NCBI GenBank assembly: GCA_031268125.1
Contig: JAIRXT010000140.1
Coordinates: 1 to 5,200 of the forward strand
Reading direction: 5' to 3'
Length of the DNA stretch: 5,200 bases
Origin: Treponema sp.
GTDB lineage: Bacteria; Spirochaetota; Spirochaetia; Treponematales; Breznakiellaceae
Shown here: piece after piece, positions 1 to 5,200 of the stretch
How the letters are laid out: every line of letters starts with the position of its first letter
Numbering within the stretch: the first letter of the stretch is position 1
Made by a program: the position numbers and the translations under genes
Notes under the pieces: generated by a model
Told to the model about the DNA's origin: nothing
Database searches by the model: none
Seen by the model: only the letters and a program-made list of their open reading frames with translations

Positions 1-719
<719 letters not shown>

Positions 720-720
720 T

Positions 721-766
721 GAGCTTGTTCCAAAACTACGGCAATAGCTATGCCGGAAGCAAGTTC
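721..766 (+). repeat. Imperfect inverted repeat forming a long hairpin after the barrel gene
   Basis: The arms are 721-731 (GAGCTTGTTCC) and 755-766 (GGAAGCAAGTTC). They pair over 11 positions with one G-U pair and one bulged G at 759. Inside them, GGCA at 740-743 pairs with TGCC at 751-754 around a seven-base loop. The element starts one base after the stop codon at 717-719. It could be an RNA 3'-end structure protecting the message, or a copy of a dispersed intergenic palindrome. The pairing is seen directly; the role is inferred. Confidence 0.5.
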
Positions 767-815
767 CCGGCTTTCCTGCCGGGGGCAAAAACACCGCACA
801 GGGCGGTGGATTTTT
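766..815 (+). terminator. Probable intrinsic terminator of the barrel gene (two hairpins, T-run)
   Basis: Two perfect 6-bp stems lie in tandem. CCCGGC at 766-771 pairs with GCCGGG at 778-783 around a 6-base loop. CACCGC at 792-797 pairs with GCGGTG at 803-808 around a 5-base loop. The second stem is followed after GA by five T residues at 811-815, which fits a Rho-independent terminator on the + strand. The T-run is short and interrupted by C residues afterwards, so efficiency may be moderate. It sits between the AT-rich barrel gene and the regulator, and would separate their transcription. Confidence 0.5.
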
Positions 816-913
816 CCCCCGGTGCCCCGTGTTACATAGGTTTGGCATATATTTCTGAATTTCCTTTGTGTTGAACCATTGAAGATCCCGGCGTTTTCTG
901 CTAAACCTGTTGC

Positions 914-919
914 AGGAGG
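914..919 (+). promoter_or_regulatory. Strong ribosome binding site deciding the regulator start
   Basis: AGGAGG lies 4 bases before ATG 924. This strong Shine-Dalgarno match supports 924 as the start, over the upstream in-frame TTG at 879, which has no such site and would add 15 residues unlike the family N-terminus. Confidence 0.8.
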
Positions 920-923
920 GCCT

Positions 924-1472
924 ATGTCCGAAGCTTCGCAGGAAATAGTTGAGCGGGTAAAGGTTTTACGGGAAATCGAAGAAATATCCGGGGAAACGCT
1001 GGCGCGGGAACTGGGCTTTGATCCGCTGGAATACGGCCAGTGGGAAGCCGGGGAAAAGGACTTTCCCGTCGGCGCCCTGGTGGAGATTGCCGCCCGCTTT
1101 AAGGTGGATCTGTCGGAGCTTATCACCGGAAAGACCAGCAAGCTAAAGACCTTCTGCCTTACCCGTGCGGGGGAGGCCCCGGAGGTAAGCCGCCGGCCCA
1201 TGTACGGTTACTGGAATCTGGCTTACAACTTTCATCATAAAAAGGCGGAACCCTTCCTGGTGGAGGCCGAAACCGATGCAAAACCTCTGGCCCTTAACAC
1301 CCATCCGGGGCAGGAATTTAACTATGTTCTGGAAGGGCGGCTCCTTGTTTCCGTGGGGGGCCACGAAATGGAACTTGGTCCCGGGGATTGCATCTATTAC
1401 GACTCCAGCGAACCCCACGGTATGAAGGCCCTGGGGGACAAACAGGCCCGTTTTATCGCCGTGGTGATGTAG
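924..1472 (+). CDS. XRE-family transcriptional regulator with C-terminal cupin domain
   Basis: This is a 182-residue cytoplasmic DNA-binding regulator. Residues about 8-67 form an XRE/Cro helix-turn-helix: IVERVKVLREIEEISGETLA, then the recognition region ELGFDPLEYGQWEAGEKDFP, then the helix that ends LSELITG. Residues about 110-182 form a cupin_2 beta-barrel with the sequence H127-PGQE131-F-N-YVLEG138, then G152-PGD155 and P164-H165. H127, E131 and H165 are likely metal or ligand-contacting positions. The usual first His of the cupin HxH pair is Asn125. The length (about 180-190 aa) and domain order match the HTH-cupin family that includes PuuR, whose cupin senses a small effector. The gene lies 95 bases upstream of the acyl-CoA synthetase on the same strand, so it probably controls that gene and itself. 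The effector is unknown; a carboxylate or acyl-CoA is a guess from context. Confidence 0.9.
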   Translation: MSEASQEIVERVKVLREIEEISGETLARELGFDPLEYGQWEAGEKDFPVGALVEIAARFKVDLSELITGKTSKLKTFCLTRAGEAPEVSRRPMYGYWNLAYNFHHKKAEPFLVEAETDAKPLALNTHPGQEFNYVLEGRLLVSVGGHEMELGPGDCIYYDSSEPHGMKALGDKQARFIAVVM

Positions 1473-1479
1473 GTTTTTT

Positions 1480-1500
1480 GGCCCTTCGGCCTTTTCATTT
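1480..1500 (+). terminator. Weak hairpin plus T-run after the regulator gene
   Basis: GGCC at 1480-1483 pairs with GGCC at 1488-1491 around a CTTC loop. It is followed by TTTT, then CA and another T-run into 1503. The stem has only 4 bp, so this may be a partial terminator or attenuator between the regulator and the ligase, not a full stop. The rest of the 95-base gap holds an imperfect direct repeat of GGCGAAT and the ligase ribosome binding site. Confidence 0.3.
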
Positions 1501-1556
1501 TTTCGGCCCTCCGGCGTTTAAGGCGAATCTTGAGTGCGGGGCGAATTTTTAACAAC

Positions 1557-1561
1557 AGGAG
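1557..1561 (+). promoter_or_regulatory. Ribosome binding site of the acyl-CoA synthetase
   Basis: AGGAG lies 6 bases upstream of ATG 1568, a standard spacing. It fixes the start of the ligase gene. Confidence 0.8.
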
Positions 1562-1567
1562 TATCAA

Positions 1568-3283
1568 ATGAGTAACTCAAAAACAGGCGATCTGCTGGGG
1601 CATTTTTTGAATCGCCGGGATTTTACTTCTTATGAAGATTTCATTGAGAATTATTACGATAATTTTTCTCCCAACGTACCTGAGGATTTTAACTTTGCCT
1701 ACGATGTGATGGATGAACTTGCCCTTAGTAAAGCTGGCCAGACCGCTATGGTTTGGTGCGACGAGGCGGGGGCGGAGGCTTCCTTTACCTACGCCGATAT
1801 AAAGCGGCTTTCCGGCAAGGCCGCCAATGTTCTTAAAGCCGCGGGGATTGGCAGGGGGGATCCGGTGATGCTTATTTTGAAGCGCCGCCACGAGTATTGG
1901 CCCGTCCTTTTGGCCCTGCATAAGCTGGGGGCCATCGCCATTCCCGCTACCCACCTCTTGACTGCCAAGGACATTGCCTACCGCTGCGAGGCCGCCGGTG
2001 TGGCGGGGATTATCTGCGTGGATGATGAAAGGGTCATAAGCCATGTGGACGAGGCGGAGGCCAAACTCAGGGCGGCGGGGAAGACGGCCCTGCGCTACAA
2101 AGCCTTTGTCCGCCCGGTTCCCGCGGAGGGGGGGCCCGCCGGCTGGGAGGACTTTAACGCCCGTTCCCGGGACGCGGAGGGGGCTTTTACCCGGCCGGAA
2201 CACGTCAACCACAACGATGATATTATGCTCCTCTACTTTACCAGCGGGACCACCGGCATGCCGAAGATGGTGCGCCACGACTTTGCCTATCCCCTGGGGC
2301 ATATCCTTACCGCCCGCTACTGGCAGTGCGTACAGGACGGGGGGCTCCATTTAACCGTGGCGGATACCGGCTGGGCCAAGGCCGCCTGGGGGAAAATCTA
2401 CGGGCAGTGGATCTGCGGTTCCGCCATTTTTGTCTACGACTACGACCGCTTTTCCGCCGCCGCGATGCTCAGGGTCATTAGCAAGTACCGTGTTACCAGT
2501 TTCTGCGCCCCCCCGACAATTTACCGGTTTTTCATCAAAGAAGACCTTTCCACATACGATTTTTCCGCCCTTAAGCACTGCGCCGTGGCGGGGGAACCGC
2601 TGAACCCGGAGATTTACGAACAGTTCAAGGCCCAGACGGGCCTTTCCCTGCGGGAAGCCTACGGCCAGACGGAACTTACCGTTACTATGGCCACCTACCC
2701 CTGGCTGGAGCCCAAGCCCGGTTCTATGGGGAAGCCCAGCCCCGGCTATGACATCGGCCTGATCCGGGAGGACGGCAGCCCCTGCGAGATGGGCGAGGAG
2801 GGGCAGATTGTCGTCTATACCGGGAAGCGGCGGCCCGCGGGGATGTTTGGCGGCTATTACCGGGACCCGGACCTTACCGCCAGCGTGTGGCACGATGATG
2901 TGTACTACACCGGGGACGTGGCCTGGCGGGATGAGGACGGCTATTACTGGTTTGTGGGCCGCTCCGATGACGTGATCAAGAGTTCCGGCTACCGCATCGG
3001 CCCCTTCGAGGTGGAAAGCGCCCTCCACGAGCATCCGGCGGTGCTGGAATGCGCGGTTACCGGGGTGCCGGACCCGGACCGGGGGACGGCGGTTAAGGCC
3101 ACCGTGGTCCTGTCCAAGGGCTGGGTTGCCTCGGAGGAGCTAAAGACCGAACTCCAGAACCACGTCAAGAAGACCACCGCCCCCTACAAATACCCCCGGA
3201 TTGTGGAATTTGTAGACGAACTCCCCAAGACCATCAGCGGGAAGATCCGCCGGGTGCAGATTCGGGAAGCCGACGGGGTATAG
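1568..3283 (+). CDS. AMP-forming acyl-CoA synthetase, medium-chain (MACS) type
   Basis: A 571-residue cytoplasmic enzyme of the ANL superfamily: carboxylic acid + ATP + CoA gives acyl-CoA + AMP + PPi. The P-loop-like motif is YFTSGTTGMPK at 223-233. The adenylate-binding motif YGQTE is at 365-369. TGD at 448-450 holds the ribose-binding Asp450. GRSDDVIKSSGYRIGP at 464-479 contains the domain hinge (Asp467 by position) and the CoA-side loop. Lys559 in LPKTISGK is the adenylation lysine. Segments such as VADTGW, PTIYRFF, HPAVLECAV and APYKYPR closely resemble vertebrate ACSM and archaeal/clostridial MACS enzymes, and the length fits that family (about 550-580). This separates it from classical acetyl-CoA synthetase (about 650). 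The substrate cannot be read from sequence; medium-chain, branched short-chain, propionate/butyrate and aromatic acids are all known in the family. The gene looks intact. Its first ~45 codons are strikingly AT-rich (17/60 G+C at 1621-1680) compared with its body (39/60 at 2761-2820). It follows the HTH-cupin regulator. Confidence 0.93.
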   Translation: MSNSKTGDLLGHFLNRRDFTSYEDFIENYYDNFSPNVPEDFNFAYDVMDELALSKAGQTAMVWCDEAGAEASFTYADIKRLSGKAANVLKAAGIGRGDPVMLILKRRHEYWPVLLALHKLGAIAIPATHLLTAKDIAYRCEAAGVAGIICVDDERVISHVDEAEAKLRAAGKTALRYKAFVRPVPAEGGPAGWEDFNARSRDAEGAFTRPEHVNHNDDIMLLYFTSGTTGMPKMVRHDFAYPLGHILTARYWQCVQDGGLHLTVADTGWAKAAWGKIYGQWICGSAIFVYDYDRFSAAAMLRVISKYRVTSFCAPPTIYRFFIKEDLSTYDFSALKHCAVAGEPLNPEIYEQFKAQTGLSLREAYGQTELTVTMATYPWLEPKPGSMGKPSPGYDIGLIREDGSPCEMGEEGQIVVYTGKRRPAGMFGGYYRDPDLTASVWHDDVYYTGDVAWRDEDGYYWFVGRSDDVIKSSGYRIGPFEVESALHEHPAVLECAVTGVPDPDRGTAVKATVVLSKGWVASEELKTELQNHVKKTTAPYKYPRIVEFVDELPKTISGKIRRVQIREADGV

Positions 3284-3310
3284 CCCGTCCTGCCGTTTCA
3301 ATTTTTGGAC

Positions 3311-3338
3311 ATTTTTATGCAAACCATTGCATAAAAAT
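3311..3338. promoter_or_regulatory. Perfect 12-bp inverted repeat, likely operator
   Basis: ATTTTTATGCAA at 3311-3322 and TTGCATAAAAAT at 3327-3338 are exact reverse complements separated by ACCA. The T residues are in the 5' arm and the A residues in the 3' arm, the opposite of an intrinsic terminator. The stem is AT-rich and no T-run follows it. It lies 28 bases before the citrate synthase start, and its right arm overlaps the candidate -35 box. A dimeric or tetrameric repressor or activator site is the best reading; the bound protein is unknown. Confidence 0.6.
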
Positions 3339-3355
3339 ACATTTTAGGGTATATT
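3327..3355 (+). promoter_or_regulatory. Candidate sigma-70-type promoter of the citrate synthase gene
   Basis: TTGCAT at 3327-3332 (three of six matches to TTGACA) is followed after 17 bases by TATATT at 3350-3355 (five of six to TATAAT). Initiation would fall near 3362, about five bases before ATG 3367. The region is very AT-rich compared with the flanking genes. A second -10-like TATAAT at 3360-3365 is a poorer choice, because it would start transcription inside the gene. Confidence 0.45.
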
Positions 3356-3366
3356 TTTGTATAATT

Positions 3367-4704
3367 ATGAAAAAACCAGAGGAATATTTATCCGAAGTTA
3401 CGGGTAACGACTACATCGACGCCGGCCTCTACGACCGGTTCAACGTCAAACGGGGACTCCGCAATGCCGATGGTACCGGGGTACTGGTGGGTCTTACCCG
3501 TATCGGCGATGTTCACGGGTATACCATTGAAGAGGGCAGGAAGATCCCCCAGGAGGGAAAGCTCTACTACCGGGGCTACGATGTGGAAACCCTGGTGCGA
3601 TGTGCCGCAGGGGAAGGGCGCTTCGGGTTTGAGGAAGCGGTCTATCTGCTCCTCTTTGGGCAGCTTCCCCATGCCGGGGCCTTGGACGATTTTTCCGCCC
3701 TGTTGGGGAACAGCCGGGTCCTGCCCAGGAATTTCGCCGAGGATTCCATCATGAAGCTCCCCTCCCGGGACATTATGAATAAACTTGCCCGCTCGGTCCT
3801 GACCCTCTACTCCTACGATGATGACCCGGAGAACAAGTCCCCGGTGAATGTGCTGCGCCAGTGCCTGGAACTTATCGGCCGCTTTCCCACCATCGTGGCC
3901 TACGCCTACATGGCGAAGAAGCATTACTTCGATCATGAAAGCCTGGTCATCCACCTTCCCGAATCTTCCAATTCCACCGCGGAGACTCTGCTTTCCCTGA
4001 TTCGGCCCGACAAGAAATACTCCCGCCTGGAGGCGGAGATTCTGGACCTTGTCCTGGTCCTCCACGCCGAACACGGGGGGGGCAATAACTCCACCTTTGC
4101 GGTCCACCTGGTTTCTTCCGCCGATACGGATACTTATTCCGCCATTACCGCGGGGATCGAATCCCTCAAGGGCGCCAAGCACGGGGGGGCCAATATCAAG
4201 GTTATGGGGATGATGGAGGACATCAAAAAAAATGTGAAGCTCTGGGACAGCGAGGAGCAGGTTTCCGCTTATCTGGCCTCGATCCTCCGGGGGGAGGCCT
4301 ACGATGGTTCCGGCCTGATCTACGGCCAGGGCCACGCCGTGTATACCAAAAGCGATCCCCGGGCGGTTCTGCTGCGGGATAAGGCCGCCCTGCTGGCGGA
4401 GGAGATGGGCCTTATGGATGAATACCGGCTCTACCGGCTTATTGAGCGGCTTACCCCCCAGGTTTTTAAGAAGCTTAAGGATTCCGCTAAGGATATTTGC
4501 AGCAATGTGGATTTTTACTCCGGTTTTGTGTACAAAATGCTGGGAATTCCCACGGAACTCTACACATCCCTCTTTGCCGTAAGCCGGGTGGCCGGCTGGT
4601 GCGCCCACCGGCTGGAAGAAATTGTCGCCGGGGGCCGCATCATCCGCCCCGCCTACAAGTGTGTACAGCCCTGGCTGGACTATGTTCCCCTGGCGCAGCG
4701 CTAA
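3367..4704 (+). CDS. gltA: Citrate synthase / 2-methylcitrate synthase (Si-type fold)
   Basis: This 445-residue cytoplasmic enzyme condenses acetyl-CoA with oxaloacetate to give citrate. Close relatives accept propionyl-CoA and make 2-methylcitrate. The family signatures are clear: RGYD near the N-terminus; LHAEHGGGNNSTF with His233 and His236; KGAKHGGAN with His272, by motif the first catalytic histidine; GQGHAVYTKSDPR with His323, the second catalytic histidine, and Arg332; and NVDFYSG with Asp382, the catalytic aspartate. Segments such as NVKRGLRNADGTGVLVGLT and VLRQCLELI match the long clostridial-type citrate synthases (about 450 aa), and the N-terminal length agrees, supporting ATG 3367. 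No Shine-Dalgarno sequence is present at a useful distance: AGGG at 3346-3349 is 17 bases away. This suggests a leaderless or nearly leaderless message. No prpB, prpD, aconitase or isocitrate dehydrogenase gene is visible, so citrate versus methylcitrate cannot be decided. A role in supplying 2-oxoglutarate for glutamate is the default. Confidence 0.92.
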   Translation: MKKPEEYLSEVTGNDYIDAGLYDRFNVKRGLRNADGTGVLVGLTRIGDVHGYTIEEGRKIPQEGKLYYRGYDVETLVRCAAGEGRFGFEEAVYLLLFGQLPHAGALDDFSALLGNSRVLPRNFAEDSIMKLPSRDIMNKLARSVLTLYSYDDDPENKSPVNVLRQCLELIGRFPTIVAYAYMAKKHYFDHESLVIHLPESSNSTAETLLSLIRPDKKYSRLEAEILDLVLVLHAEHGGGNNSTFAVHLVSSADTDTYSAITAGIESLKGAKHGGANIKVMGMMEDIKKNVKLWDSEEQVSAYLASILRGEAYDGSGLIYGQGHAVYTKSDPRAVLLRDKAALLAEEMGLMDEYRLYRLIERLTPQVFKKLKDSAKDICSNVDFYSGFVYKMLGIPTELYTSLFAVSRVAGWCAHRLEEIVAGGRIIRPAYKCVQPWLDYVPLAQR

Positions 4705-4737
4705 ACTTGACCCGCAGCGTCCCGTCCCGGCGGTTGG

Positions 4738-4757
4738 GGTTTAACGGCGGATAAACC
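4738..4757 (+). promoter_or_regulatory. Small hairpin just before the ZIP gene ribosome binding site
   Basis: GGTTTA at 4738-4743 pairs exactly with TAAACC at 4752-4757 around an 8-base loop. It lies six bases before the GGAG at 4764-4767. It has no T-run, so it is not a clear terminator. It could affect translation of the metal transporter, or it may be chance; the stem is short and half A/T. Confidence 0.25.
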
Positions 4758-4769
4758 ATAATTGGAGCT

Positions 4770-5200
4770 ATGATTATTACAAACCAGTGGTTGTGGGTGG
4801 CCGGAGGGACGGGTTTTATCTTTTTGATGACCAGCCTTGGGTCCGCTATGGTGTTCCTGCTGCGCAGGACCGGGGGCGCCCAGGCGCAGAAGATCTTTCT
4901 TGGTTTCGCCGCGGGGGTGATGATAGCGGCCTCCGTATGGGGGCTCCTGGTTCCCGCCATTGAGGAGGCGGAACACCGGGGCTGGCCGGGCTGGCTGCCC
5001 GCGGCGGGGGGATTCATCCTGGGGGTCCTGTTTTTATACGGCCTCGATAAGCTTATTCCCCATCTGCATCCCTCCTCCAACGTGGTGGAAGGGGTCCCCT
5101 CCACAGCCCGGCGTACCACCCTGCTTGTCTGGGCCGTGGCCCTGCACAACATCCCGGAGGGTATGGCGGTGGGCCTTTCCTTTGCCCTGGCGGCCCAGCA
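4770..5200 (+). CDS. ZIP-family divalent metal transporter, 3' end cut by window
   Basis: The frame opens at ATG 4770 and stays open to the window end, giving 143 residues. It is probably an inner-membrane zinc/divalent cation importer of the ZupT/GufA branch of ZIP. Predicted membrane helices fall at about 8-31, 43-64, 77-95 and 115-140. The fourth contains HNIPEG at 126-131, the conserved ZIP metal-site motif. The GFAAGVMIAASVWGLLVPAIE helix 2 is also typical. A short His-containing loop (PHLHP, residues 97-101) follows helix 3. Family members are about 250-270 residues, so just over half is present. GGAG at 4764-4767 is only two bases from the ATG, unusually close, but an in-frame stop at 4752-4754 rules out a longer N-terminus from an upstream ATG. 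The gene begins 65 bases after citrate synthase on the same strand. Substrate (Zn, Fe, Mn) is not decided by the sequence. Confidence 0.88.
   Translation, partial: MIITNQWLWVAGGTGFIFLMTSLGSAMVFLLRRTGGAQAQKIFLGFAAGVMIAASVWGLLVPAIEEAEHRGWPGWLPAAGGFILGVLFLYGLDKLIPHLHPSSNVVEGVPSTARRTTLLVWAVALHNIPEGMAVGLSFALAAQ

Noticed and set aside
842..870. TTGGCA as -35 box of a regulator promoter
   Set aside because: No acceptable -10 sequence lies at a suitable distance, so no promoter is claimed there.
879..923. TTG at 879 as start of the regulator
   Set aside because: It has no ribosome binding site. ATG 924 has AGGAGG in front and gives the normal family N-terminus.
1577..3034. Several long - strand frames opposite the acyl-CoA synthetase
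   Set aside because: They are shadows of a gene whose catalytic motifs are all intact on the + strand.
3317..3334. Five-codon upstream ORF (MQTIA) in the palindrome
   Set aside because: It has no ribosome binding site and would lie upstream of the predicted transcription start.
3311..3338. Palindrome as a Rho-independent terminator of the ligase gene
   Set aside because: The stem is AT-rich, no T-run follows it, and the T residues are in the wrong arm for a + strand terminator.
3360..3365. TATAAT as the -10 box of the citrate synthase promoter
   Set aside because: It ends one base before the ATG, so initiation would fall inside the gene and lose the start codon. The TTGCAT/TATATT pair fits better.
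3388..4608. 406-codon open frame on the - strand
   Set aside because: It is fully antisense to the well-supported citrate synthase. Long antisense frames are expected opposite GC-rich genes, and the product is Gly/Pro/His-rich without family features.
4640..5152. 170-codon open frame on the - strand
   Set aside because: It overlaps the ZIP transporter, whose helices and HNIPEG motif are convincing. The antisense product has no recognisable features.

Overview
The window carries five protein-coding genes, all on the + strand. The first and last are cut by the window edges. I see no tRNA, rRNA, CRISPR array or transposase. The best guess for the source is a spirochaete of the Treponema type, probably gut-associated. 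This rests on the first gene, which resembles from memory a family of small Treponema outer-membrane beta-barrel proteins, so it is an inference. The three metabolic genes also have close counterparts in anaerobic Clostridia, so they do not settle the taxonomy.

Layout: positions 1-92 are almost pure C (90 of 92 bases) and look like a contig-end or sequencing artefact. They run directly into the 5'-truncated beta-barrel gene (93-719). This gene is much more AT-rich than the downstream genes. Positions 720-923 hold a folded inverted-repeat element and a likely intrinsic terminator. An XRE-type helix-turn-helix regulator with a C-terminal cupin domain follows (924-1472). After a 95-base gap containing a weak hairpin/T-run comes an AMP-forming acyl-CoA synthetase of the medium-chain family (1568-3283). 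An 83-base AT-rich gap contains a perfect 12-bp inverted repeat that overlaps a candidate promoter. This precedes a citrate/2-methylcitrate synthase gene (3367-4704), which has no ribosome binding site and may be read from a nearly leaderless mRNA. A ZIP-family metal transporter starts at 4770 and runs off the end.

Function: the regulator and the ligase look like a sensor/enzyme pair in which a carboxylic acid or its CoA ester could be the cupin's effector. The ligase would make an acyl-CoA. The synthase condenses acetyl-CoA (or propionyl-CoA) with oxaloacetate, so the ligase could in principle feed it. The separate promoter/operator in front of the synthase argues that it is also controlled on its own. 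The ZIP gene has no obvious metabolic link to the others. I find no clearly new system. The most interesting spots are the palindrome/promoter before the citrate synthase gene, the structured element after the beta-barrel gene, and the poly-C edge.
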